This document shows positions 37,001 through 43,816 of a DNA stretch of 64,000 nt, in pieces. Position 1 is the stretch's first letter. Every line of letters starts with the position of its first letter. Below the pieces are notes generated by a model, which saw nothing but the letters and a program-made list of their open reading frames with translations, did no database searches and was not told the DNA's origin. Made by a program: the position numbers and the translations under genes. Origin of the DNA: Johnsonella ignava ATCC 51276 (GTDB lineage: Bacteria; Bacillota; Clostridia; Lachnospirales; Lachnospiraceae); NCBI RefSeq assembly GCF_000235445.1, contig NZ_JH378836.1, positions 47,097-111,096 on the forward strand, given 5' to 3'.

Positions 37001-37894
37001 TGCAAGTTGTTTCTCAACCTCAGGTTTTTTCGGTTCGTCAGGTTTTTTCGGCTCTGACGGTTTTTGTGGATTATCCGGCTTATTCGGCTCTGATGGTTTT
37101 TGCGGATTATCCGGCTTATTCGGCTCCGAAGGCTTTTGCGGATTATTCGGATTATTCGGCTCCGATGGTTTTTGCGGATCCTCCGGTTTATTCGGCTCTG
37201 ACGGTTTAGGATTACGTCCGCCGCCTCCCGAACCGCCTGAGCCGCCTCTCGAACCTGAACCGCCGCCTGAGCCGCCTGAACGTGTTATAGAAGTATTTGT
37301 TTTTCCCTTGTTGTCAGCAGTTTTTTGGGTGGAAAATCCCTTTCCCTGTACATACTGAACCTTTCCCTCATCATCTACCCAACGACCTTCAGAATTTGTC
37401 TTAAATCCATCAGGAGTGGTTTTGTCGGCATACATGCTTCCATAATCTTTTCCGGGCTTGGTTTCAAAATAATAGCAATATCCGTCCACCCACTGCCATC
37501 CGATAAGCATGCTTCCCTGTGAGGCATCCGAATCTACATTATCGAAAAAATACCATTTACCGTCAGGAGCTTCATACCATGAGGTATGCATCCTGCCTGC
37601 AGTTCCCTCCTGAGGCATATCAAAATAGTAATAAATACCATTTATCTTCTGCCATTTTGTAAGCATATTGCCATTTGACGGGTCAAGGTAATACCAGCCT
37701 GATGCGGTATTTATCCAACCGGTTTTTAAATTATGCCCCTCATCATAAAATTTCCACTCTCCGTCCTTAAGCTCCCATTTTCCTTTTGTAATATCGCTTG
37801 AAGCAGCCTTTGCAGTAAAAGCATGTGAAACTGAAAAGCCTGCTGCCAAAACAGCAAACAAAAATAAAAACTTTTTGCTTGTCATTTTTTTCAC
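31070..37894 (-). CDS. Giant cell-wall-bound protein with four FMN-binding-type domains
   Basis: 2274 residues. Signal peptide about 1-30. Wall-binding repeats about 38-190 (GWINTASGWYYLDPSNGNM). Gly/Ser-rich and Pro-rich linker about 210-300 with a 12-residue repeat. Four FMN_bind-type domains carry SGATET (Thr384), SKATET (residue 884, Gly replaced by Lys), SGATLSS (Thr1479) and SGATISS (Thr2034). Between them are duplicated beta-rich modules (LDLTKSVLKLHLKN and LDLSMTVLKLHLKN; NIKGMSIYD and KIKGMDIYD) and a Tp47-like region at about 1500-1940. A Lys/Glu/Asp/Ser-rich tail ends the protein. The start is GTG behind AGGAGGT. No LPXTG is seen, so attachment is by the N-terminal repeats. A surface redox role is inferred. 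Confidence 0.85.
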   Translation of the reverse strand: MKKMTSKKFLFLFAVLAAGFSVSHAFTAKAASSDITKGKWELKDGEWKFYDEGHNLKTGWINTASGWYYLDPSNGNMLTKWQKINGIYYYFDMPQEGTAGRMHTSWYEAPDGKWYFFDNVDSDASQGSMLIGWQWVDGYCYYFETKPGKDYGSMYADKTTPDGFKTNSEGRWVDDEGKVQYVQGKGFSTQKTADNKGKTNTSITRSGGSGGGSGSRGGSGGSGGGGRNPKPSEPNKPEDPQKPSEPNNPNNPQKPSEPNKPDNPQKPSEPNKPDNPQKPSEPKKPDEPKKPEVEKQLADGTWYGTATWSRYIIQDAPNIVKVVIKDGKIENAVSERYTDDKEPKHFMQCRDKLLEKLKGSDSTVDILKQIEARKGFYDSISGATETVKGHISAVDNALKRSNKFATDKKEQNIDYMEFVTKPDAVAKGDTLDLTKSVLKLHLKNGEIKEVGFNDFEKYDIKTEPQNGTPLSKTDKKLKVRFINEASVIDIPVEIVLNQKILTKKYPTHIIVNYENGSDYKIDLDKNEWRYKIEAKGNIKGMSIYDNDKKLTDGAYDSHTGRWNFSLKDVPHDGFDIWGFNDYAVVIDTKNDNSGIASFKLLTENVKQSYYIGDNLNIDNLIIDAVTKNGNKLHLNGWEECKKAGFTSTPENNYKLTESDKGDKIIKISYNKDNANLEKTFSVKVEDSEVKAPAKIELYDKNTKIKELDIDAEKLKQGQGKLILRDVEISEKYKNWNKDTFTIKAFNKAGNPIKANVNKGGIILKIEFPDYVNEYGTSYVWITFKFIKDAPTPPEQSKLADGTWYGTGTWSRYYKSKGPDIVKVVVENGKIKDSESVVYTDDPENEFQRGKDILKFVKGLDSTESISKQLTEKKGDAYDAVSKATETAKGHLSAVDNALERSKKYKSDNKEQKIDYIEFETRPNPQATGSTLDLSMTVLKLHLKNEGEKKIGYDKFGEYGITTDPAHGSKLPPVGSDVLVHFKNADSLIDMPSNVQAQKKNIYRYPTKIIVRLEDGTEKSIEVNKNDFRYKFSNPNSAKIKGMDIYDKDEKLKEAQYIEFTKEWEFNLKDVNVGAGYTSWRYETYLVSVETPQENSPITGFTLDDNKVKRSYKVGESLDISELLIKAETQDGKGKNFHLWSDAQKAGFKSNPENGYKFTSKDSGKKNIDISLEINGKTVTKSFEVEVGSANPKAVRRIEIYTKLYKLIKKIEIEEGAFEANDGKLTFYNVEIPEEYKNWDESTFNIWAYADNNAHLKVEVDKRSNTICRIKFPEYKSSDGSDGYVMLGFKFVKSGESISQVPAKVELFDKGTKLADINISKTDFENSKAHLIVNDVVIPETYKGNWNKDTFTVKVYNEKNESLNATLVKSDDILGINLPDYNSPQFGKGYIGLKFKYEEKGNEEYKVGVGEAEVKRFRYKAKVKVKYNASTGEIISVEDNATVPGTGNKRFWNKAVAMFAKMPGKTIDTVDTVDVISGATLSSNAIKEAVKLALPKPQKPDETNMDVLDLLVDGKTYTYYYKKYNPLEPNEKLIVKGKDVTEQSKMIKQPSYSQVRYYVEDDQKLSGNLYGIADLPYAYFYHAELASNNGPGSSEGDPNIEIEHGIIGSYKQWAGYDVVSSATSANYGKLGAASYSEQSNGGYKINGVKTPVQIDAQLYVKVKILAAVNAKYGNQFIPMVTSMTGIDNATGEKRTVTSTEPAVYKKFYYDGTLSALEYSDNASELHVDASALDISVTDQSSYGDYQINIKNLPSEIDATRNVLGVIFCTDYQDYPAKRYGLSHLDNIWTDAGQLAFSVSQKNYGSENAHRRFATLAGHRITKLTYLLSDNKKVVIENINLYLGRRLSSGQEAKIVKQTGFEDGKGAEVTFDLSNLPYRGYEVKSLKFGIGEEARELVKDTDYTFDSDSYKLSIMATASTGEGKYTVIFGDTSKKDAYVSSACEFELKKGEGPTPEPETKTLSGEADVEGYNYTAKVNVTYNTKTGEIVSVEDDGTEATGMNYTFWTDALKMLPKFTGKKKADLDGLKADTISGATISSKAIIEAVKNALSRSKIKAIDASDINLEYEDTDAQLNTEAKAILPTHVVAVYADGNTEKIELEETNGVYSVKIGENVIDMALYSGDEKLADGIYSVDKEAWEFNVNAGGLFPTAGNIIIEVNIDKSKQPKKSENKNDSDKAENTADERGTGKAAENSVPVQTDSEDKVIQEKDTKNNTVVKNILNPDTENKGVNSESGLQSEDKKVNTDDGSKSDSEIGSEKKTQTVDEVKELESAKE
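37041..37206 (-). repeat. 36-bp coding minisatellite
   Basis: About four to five tandem 36-bp units encode variants of the 12-residue repeat SEPNKPDNPQKP in the linker of the giant surface protein. The units are similar but not identical. Such arrays often vary in copy number between strains. Confidence 0.85.
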
Positions 37895-38786
37895 TAAAGT
37901 ACCTCCTGTAATACCATTTAAATTGATTAGTTAGTATTGTCAGTTAATTTTTAGCTGACATAATTAGTTTTAATTGAAAATATTCAATTTTTTCGTTGAC
38001 TGAAATACAATTACTTTTTCATTTGTAAATACACCATATTATCCTTCCATTTTTCCTCCATTCATTTTAAGTTTATAAGCATTGTAAAGCCGATTATTAT
38101 GCTTATTAAATTTAAATTCCCTTTGCACCTGCTATATAAAACTTTATATTCATAAATTATGCTATTATTTTAAAATTATGTAATTATTGGTATTTTTTCA
38201 CTTAATTACTATAAATAAATCGGCATTATGAATACTTGTTCCCTAACCGTTTATTAAACAAAAACTTGTATAAAAACAGGCTGCAGTTTTTATTTTAATA
38301 CCATCCAATGTCGCACGATATGATATCCATGTAGAGAATATCTGTATAGAAGTATAAAGCCCGGCTTAAACTTAAACCGCTATACATATAAAACAGGATG
38401 TATCTAAAAATTATTTTTTAAACGGCAACAAGGTAGATTTTAAACATCACCTTATGCTTTGACCAGCACAAATAGCCGCAAAAAACAATTTGTAAACACA
38501 CCCTAACTATTAAATAGTTACCCGGTTTTAGTGATAAATACTGACTCTAATAGATATTAAACTTTATCATTATACTTGACTGAATGTCTAAATTAAATAT
38601 TTGTTCTAAATGCCTTATGCAGTAAATAATAGCATTTTTCATTCAATAATTCAAGCTGTTTTTAACAAACTTCCTACAGACCTGCTTGATTTCAAGTCTT
38701 TCATAAAAACAGCTAGGAAAAAAGGGGAAAAGTGGATAAAAATTTAAGTATATTTAAAAAACAAGTGAATATCTCTCTATACATAA
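37895..38786. other. Long non-coding region upstream of the giant gene
   Basis: About 890 bases with no believable gene on either strand. It is very AT-rich and contains short inverted repeats: GTCAG...CTGAC at about 37939-37959, and TAACTATTAAATAGTTA at 38505-38521. The promoter of the giant gene should be in the first 150 bases, but several weak -10-like boxes prevent a choice. No RNA family recognised. Confidence 0.5.
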
Positions 38787-38827
38787 AATTCCGGTAATGC
38801 CTGTAATTAAAGGCATTGCCGGAATTT
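38787..38827 (-). terminator. Strong intrinsic terminator of the dnaG operon
   Basis: AAATTCCGGTAATGCCT and AGGCATTGCCGGAATTT form a 17-bp stem with one G-U pair and an 8-nt loop. On the minus strand T-rich DNA follows. It is about 90 bp after the last gene of the operon (38916..39278). Confidence 0.8.
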
Positions 38828-38915
38828 AAAGACTTTTGAAAAAATAGTCAAAAAGCATCTATGATTTTTAGATAAAATCATAGATAAAACCTGATACTTT
38901 TATATATAACTTTAT

Positions 38916-39278
38916 TTACACTTTAATTAACTCATCTTTTTTCTCTAAAACAGCTGCCGCAGCGGCACAAGCCGGACAATCACAATAAATGGCTCCTCCA
39001 TTTTTAATTTCTTTAGCATGTTGATTTATATTTTCTGCCATTTCTTTTCCGAAAAGCTTAACGCCTGCATCGGAAGCTGTAAAATCAATAAGCATGTCAA
39101 TAGGCATAATGTCCTGTTCAAGCTCTTTAATAAGTTTTTTTGTTTCCTGTGCTTCATTTTCCGTACCAAGAGAATTAATCCAATTATTTCCGGCAGTCTT
39201 TGCCTCTGTGCTGCATGAAGGCGCATCTATCATCTCTTTTACTTTCTGTACGACATACTCTTTTACATTATCATTCAT
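38916..39278 (-). CDS. Small conserved protein with CDCPACAAA motif
   Basis: 120 residues, soluble, largely helical. Near the C-terminus it has AIYCDCPACAAAAAVLEKK, whose three closely spaced Cys may bind a metal or be redox-active, and there is a further Cys in DAPSCSTEAK near the N-terminus. I recall similar Lachnospiraceae proteins labelled as a heat-shock protein, but it has no Hsp90 fold; the role is unknown. AAAGGA precedes the ATG. It starts 31 bp after the nucleoside kinase gene and is followed by a strong terminator, so it is the last gene of the operon. Confidence 0.75.
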   Translation of the reverse strand: MNDNVKEYVVQKVKEMIDAPSCSTEAKTAGNNWINSLGTENEAQETKKLIKELEQDIMPIDMLIDFTASDAGVKLFGKEMAENINQHAKEIKNGGAIYCDCPACAAAAAVLEKKDELIKV

Positions 39279-39309
39279 AGTTGATTTTTATCCTTTCTAA
39301 AAATTATAG

Positions 39310-40995
39310 TTAATATATTTTATTTTTAAAGCAGCTCCCTCCTATAAATTCTCTTATAATAGAATTTACCGGCACCATTTCAGAGGGTATGCCTATAAAA
39401 TAATCAAGAAATTTAAGCAGTCTTTTTGCTTCAATATATTCATTACTGTGTCTGTCTATACCGAATAGCAAAGGCTGTGCATACTGTTTAAGAACTGCAA
39501 GTTCATAAACAAGTGCTGAATTAAACACAATATCGGCACTGTCCTGGTAAGGAAATATATTTTCATGTTCCCCACGCCTTACGGACTCCCACATCTTTAT
39601 AGTATTCTGTGCAGAAGTACCTCTTACCATGGCATCACGCACCATACGCCTTATAAGCCTTGCATCAGTAGTAGGAACCCTGTTATGTTCATCAATATTT
39701 AAAGGTGTGAGTGCTGAAATATATATTTTATATTTGGCATCCATAGGAAGTTTGTATGAAAGTCTGTCATTTAAACAGTGTATACCCTCAAGTATAAGTA
39801 TATCACCACTGCCTATCTGAAGGCAATTACCCTTATATTCACGTCTTCCTGTTTTAAAGTTAAAACTTGGAAGCTGAACCCTTCTGCCTTTAAGCAGATT
39901 TTCCATATCATCATTAAACTGCTCTATATCTATCGCCTCAAGTGCTTCAAAATTATAATTTCCATCCTTATCTTTAGGAGTCATATCCCTATCTACAAAA
40001 TAATCATCTACTTCTATAGGATACGGCTTTAACCCTAATGCCCTAAGCTGTATCGCAAGCCTGTGTGAAAATGTGGTTTTCCCCGATGAAGACGGTCCTG
40101 CCGTCATAATTAATTTAATACCCTCACGTCCGGCTATCTCAGCTGCTATATCACCTATTTTCTTCTCCATAGCCGCCTCGGATATTAAAATCATCTGGCT
40201 TATATTGCCTCCTGCTATCTCAGTATTAAGTCCCCCAACATTTGAAAGCCCAAGCTTCTCATGTGCATAACATGAGTCTCTCATCTGTCTGAATACTTTA
40301 GGTGCAGGAATAAAACCTGGAACCTTGTTTGTATCTTCCTTTTCAGGTAATATAAGCACAAAACCATGTTCATACAATTCAAGGTCAAAATACTTTATAT
40401 ACGAAGTATCAGGTACCATATAACCATAATAATAATCTTCAAATCCGTTAAGTGAATATATATTTACTCTTGAACTTGTACGATAGTAAAACAGCTTTTC
40501 CTTATCGTACATTCCTTTTTCATGAAATAACCTTACCGCTTCATCCTTACTTACAGCCCTCTTTGTTATAGGAATTTTTGCATTAACCATTTCATGCATT
40601 TTAGCTTTAAGAAGTTCTAAAGTTTTCCGGTCTAAAGGATTTTTACTGTTCAAAAATAAAGCATTACCTGTTGAAAATTCAACATTTACACTTACATCCG
40701 GATTGAATTTACCCTCTTTTTCAGCTATATCATGAAATGCAGACATAACAAGCAGCACGGCAGATCTTTCATAGGTTTGTTGTCCCGGCTTTGTATTTGC
40801 AGTTATAAACTCAAGTTCAGTATCATGTTCCGCACTGTTATTCAGTTCATATAATCTGAAATCGAGTTTTACAAGTAAAATTCTGTCTTTATATCTGTCT
40901 TGAAAATCCTCTGCTATTTCTTTAAATTTAATCCCTTTTTTATATTTATACCTTTCCCCTTCAATGGTAATATCTATATAATTATTGTTATCCAT
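39310..40995 (-). CDS. Nucleoside (uridine) kinase with N-terminal TGS/ThrRS-like domain
   Basis: 561 residues. The N-terminal ~230 residues resemble the TGS and second additional domains of threonyl-tRNA synthetase (ITIEGERYKYKKGIKFKEIAEDF at the start). The C-terminal half is a uridine/phosphoribulokinase-type kinase: Walker A AGPSSSGKTT with Lys306, EVDDYFVDRD, and ILEGIHCLND. Clostridia commonly carry this fusion in this neighbourhood. Probable salvage of nucleosides; the exact substrate is unknown. It lies between the nif3-type gene (49 bp upstream) and the CDCPACAAA protein. Confidence 0.88.
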   Translation of the reverse strand: MDNNNYIDITIEGERYKYKKGIKFKEIAEDFQDRYKDRILLVKLDFRLYELNNSAEHDTELEFITANTKPGQQTYERSAVLLVMSAFHDIAEKEGKFNPDVSVNVEFSTGNALFLNSKNPLDRKTLELLKAKMHEMVNAKIPITKRAVSKDEAVRLFHEKGMYDKEKLFYYRTSSRVNIYSLNGFEDYYYGYMVPDTSYIKYFDLELYEHGFVLILPEKEDTNKVPGFIPAPKVFRQMRDSCYAHEKLGLSNVGGLNTEIAGGNISQMILISEAAMEKKIGDIAAEIAGREGIKLIMTAGPSSSGKTTFSHRLAIQLRALGLKPYPIEVDDYFVDRDMTPKDKDGNYNFEALEAIDIEQFNDDMENLLKGRRVQLPSFNFKTGRREYKGNCLQIGSGDILILEGIHCLNDRLSYKLPMDAKYKIYISALTPLNIDEHNRVPTTDARLIRRMVRDAMVRGTSAQNTIKMWESVRRGEHENIFPYQDSADIVFNSALVYELAVLKQYAQPLLFGIDRHSNEYIEAKRLLKFLDYFIGIPSEMVPVNSIIREFIGGSCFKNKIY

Positions 40996-41044
40996 ATTGT
41001 CAGCTCACTAATTTATATTTTTTATTTTTTGTTTTTATGCTATA

Positions 41045-41857
41045 TTAATAAAAACTTTCAGGCAGTTTTATTTTTTCAGCTATAACCTCAAGATTTTCAT
41101 CTATATTTAATAGTCTTTTCTTCATATCATTTATAAAGATATGTTCAACACCGTAATGTCCGGCATCAATTATGGCAATTCCCGACTCATTGGCATCCAC
41201 ACCTTCATGATGCCCTACATCACCTGTTATTAAAAGCTGTACTCCTGCCGCCTTTGCAAGTTTGTACATACCTCTGCCCGACCCCGGAGATATGGCAGCG
41301 GTTCTTATACCGTCTTTAAGAAGCTCTCTGCCGTAAACTCCAACAGTCTTTAAGTCAAAAACCGTTTTTAATTTTTCAATAAATTCATCAAGAGTATATT
41401 CATGATCAAGAGCCCCTACCCTGCCTATACCCAGGCAAACCTCAGCATTTCCTGCATTTAATCTTTGAGTAATCTGAAGCGGTCCACCTTCTATACCTAC
41501 AAGCCCCGCTGCAATATCGCCCATACAGCCTGATGCAATATCATAGTTTGTATGCATAGCTATATATGAAATATCATTATTAAGCAGTTTAACGAGCCGC
41601 CTTCCTATAAAATCACCGTCATTAACTCTGTTTAAGGCGGAAAGAACCATAGGGTGGTGGCTTACTATAAGATCAACTTTATTTTTTACCGCCTCATCAA
41701 GAAGCTCAGTTGTAAGATCAAGTACTGTCATAACCTTTTTAACTTCTTTTTTATGCCTTCCTGCAAGAAGCCCTACATTATCCCAATCCAGTGCTAATTC
41801 AACCGGCATTTCCTCATTTAATTTTTCAAAAATATCTCCTACGGTTATCAAACTCAT
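41045..41857 (-). CDS. Nif3-like dinuclear metal protein (YqfO family)
   Basis: 270 residues of the Nif3/DUF34 family. Metal-binding positions are visible in VSHHPMVLS (about 64-72), AMHTNYDIA (about 100-108), and near the C-terminus in GDVGHHEGVDANESGIAIIDAGHYGVEH. The N-terminal DWDNVGLLAG is typical. Often annotated GTP cyclohydrolase I type 2, but the true activity of the family is unsettled. It follows trmK by 4 bp, a pairing that is conserved in Firmicutes. Confidence 0.92.
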   Translation of the reverse strand: MSLITVGDIFEKLNEEMPVELALDWDNVGLLAGRHKKEVKKVMTVLDLTTELLDEAVKNKVDLIVSHHPMVLSALNRVNDGDFIGRRLVKLLNNDISYIAMHTNYDIASGCMGDIAAGLVGIEGGPLQITQRLNAGNAEVCLGIGRVGALDHEYTLDEFIEKLKTVFDLKTVGVYGRELLKDGIRTAAISPGSGRGMYKLAKAAGVQLLITGDVGHHEGVDANESGIAIIDAGHYGVEHIFINDMKKRLLNIDENLEVIAEKIKLPESFY

Positions 41858-41861
41858 AAAA

Positions 41862-42731
41862 TCACCTCATAATCCTTTCGGTAGTCTTTATTAAATTAAT
41901 ATATTTTTTAATTTTATTAATTTTAAAATCAATATTATCAGCTTTTATATCCCTATTATATAAATTATCATCTTTATATATATCTAAAGAATATGTATTA
42001 TTCATTTTAGCACTTAGTTTATTAAATAAAGCAATATATGTATTATATTCTTTTTTTAAATATTCTTTTAATACTGCATTATTTTTTTTAATTAAATAAT
42101 AGCCAAAATGTCTATATGCCTCATCTATATCTGAAGCTTCTCCAAAAAGAGATATATCAGTAATATTATATTCACTGCATAAGTTTTTTTGATATGTACA
42201 CAAGTTTACATTCGACTTGCATGTTTCATGCATTTTACTCTGTTTTACAGATACTGCTGAGGCTTTTATAACTAAATAATACTTGCCATGGTCATATACC
42301 ATGCCTTCATCTTTTATAGAATACCCCTTTTTATCAAGATATATCCTGAACTCCCTCCATTCAGACTGAGGTGAAAGCACATATTCATTTATTGAATCTC
42401 TTATTTCTTCACCTCCGTCAAGAATTCGCATCATAAGCTGAGCACCCATACCTGCAATCAGTATGGTATCCGCTTCACCATATTTTAATTTTGACATACC
42501 GTCTGATAATCTTGTTTGTATATAACTGCCAAGATTATACCGGCTTATATTTTCCATTGATCTGTTAAGAGGACCTTTATTAATATCACAGGCTATGGCA
42601 TATTTTATTTTGCCCGTTTTTATAAGTCTTATAGGTACATATGCATGATCAGTGCCTATATCAGCCAGTGTCGTACACGGGCTGATAAAATCAGCTATAA
42701 AATTTAGTCTCTTAGAATATGAAAACTGCAA
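41862..42731 (-). CDS. trmK: tRNA (adenine22-N1)-methyltransferase TrmK
   Basis: 289 residues. SAM-dependent Rossmann methyltransferase that makes m1A22 in tRNA. Motif I is LADIGTDHAYVPIRLIK near residue 22, followed by AIACDINKGPL, and motif IV is ADTILIAGMGAQLM. The C-terminal helical half is Lys- and Asn-rich and more divergent, with about 50 residues between 165 and 220 unlike the usual family. Position between the sigma factor and nif3 is the standard Firmicute order. Confidence 0.9.
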   Translation of the reverse strand: MQFSYSKRLNFIADFISPCTTLADIGTDHAYVPIRLIKTGKIKYAIACDINKGPLNRSMENISRYNLGSYIQTRLSDGMSKLKYGEADTILIAGMGAQLMMRILDGGEEIRDSINEYVLSPQSEWREFRIYLDKKGYSIKDEGMVYDHGKYYLVIKASAVSVKQSKMHETCKSNVNLCTYQKNLCSEYNITDISLFGEASDIDEAYRHFGYYLIKKNNAVLKEYLKKEYNTYIALFNKLSAKMNNTYSLDIYKDDNLYNRDIKADNIDFKINKIKKYINLIKTTERIMR

Positions 42732-42766
42732 TTAATTTTAAAAATTCCTTTCGTAAAATTTATGTG

Positions 42767-43816
42767 CTATAAAAAATCATTAAGTTTTTTTATTACTCCT
42801 ATATGTCTAAGTTTTCTAAGGGCTTTTACCTCTATCTGCCTTATCCTCTCACGTGTTATACCGAAATATTTCCCTACTTCTTCAAGAGTATGTGTCTTTC
42901 CATCCGGGATTCCAAATCTTAATTTTATCACCTCTCTCTCACGAAGTGTCAGGTCTGAAAGTGCTTCCTCCACCTTTTCTTTCAATATATTTTCCTGAGT
43001 TTTTTCATAAGGAGTACTTGCACGTTCATCACTTATAAAATCTCTTAGATACGAATCTTCATCGCCATTTATAGGAGTTTCTATTGATATTGTATCCTGT
43101 GTTAATTTTATAACCTCATTAACCTTTTCAATTGATATCCCCATAATCTCAGCCAGCTCCTCAGCTAAAGGTTCTCTATTGTGTTGAATTAAAAATCTTT
43201 TCTTTTCATTAACCAGTTTATTCATAACTTCAACCATATGAACCGGAATCCTTATAGTTCTCGACTGTTCTGAAATAGCACGGCTTATAGCCTGTCTTAT
43301 CCACCATGTTGCATATGTAGAAAATCTGAATCCCTTTGATACATCAAATTTATCAACCGCACGCATCAAACCTAAATTTCCCTCCTGTATAAGATCAAGC
43401 AGATGCAGCCCTCTGTTTGTATATTTTCTAGCAATGCTTACAACAAGTCTTAAATTTGCCTCAACAAGCTTTTTTCTTGCACTATACTTCTCGGATACAC
43501 TTCCGTTTTGAACCATTTTTGCAAGCATTACTTCCTCTTCTGCTGTAAGAAGCTCTACCTTTCCTATTTCAAGAAGATAAGCCTTCACAGGTTCATCTTT
43601 TAAATCTGAAAAATCATCAGTATATAATTCCTGCAAATCATCTTCATTCTCCGGGTCTTCGTCTTTAAATGCAGAATCATCTTCATTAACATCTTCATCA
43701 TTATAAATCTTTGTGTTAAATCTCAGGTTTTTACTACTGTCATTTTTAGTCTCGGATTCCGTTATTTTATTTTTTAGAATATTTTCCTGTCCGCCCAACT
43801 TATTTTTATCATTCAC
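42767..43816 (-). CDS. Sigma-70 family factor next to dnaG (lacks region 1.1)
   Basis: 349 residues with sigma regions 1.2 to 4.2: PVKAYLLEIGKVELLT (1.2), NLRLVVSIARKYTNRGLHLLDLIQEGNLGLMRAVDKFD and FSTYATWWIRQAISRAI (2.1-2.4), and TLEEVGKYFGITRERIRQIEVKALRKLRH (4.2). The N-terminus is an acidic tail without region 1.1. A second, longer primary-type factor lies at 52980..54263, so this one is either an alternative (group 2) factor or shares the housekeeping role. Its ATG overlaps the end of dnaG. Confidence 0.9.
   Translation of the reverse strand: MNDKNKLGGQENILKNKITESETKNDSSKNLRFNTKIYNDEDVNEDDSAFKDEDPENEDDLQELYTDDFSDLKDEPVKAYLLEIGKVELLTAEEEVMLAKMVQNGSVSEKYSARKKLVEANLRLVVSIARKYTNRGLHLLDLIQEGNLGLMRAVDKFDVSKGFRFSTYATWWIRQAISRAISEQSRTIRIPVHMVEVMNKLVNEKKRFLIQHNREPLAEELAEIMGISIEKVNEVIKLTQDTISIETPINGDEDSYLRDFISDERASTPYEKTQENILKEKVEEALSDLTLREREVIKLRFGIPDGKTHTLEEVGKYFGITRERIRQIEVKALRKLRHIGVIKKLNDFL

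Noticed and set aside
37041..37206. CRISPR array
   Set aside because: Head-to-tail repeats without spacers, in frame within a protein; no cas genes in the window.
36840..37358. A 172-codon Gly/Phe/Pro-rich frame on the plus strand
   Set aside because: Antisense shadow of the repeat-rich linker of the giant surface-protein gene; no start signal and composition set by the repeats.
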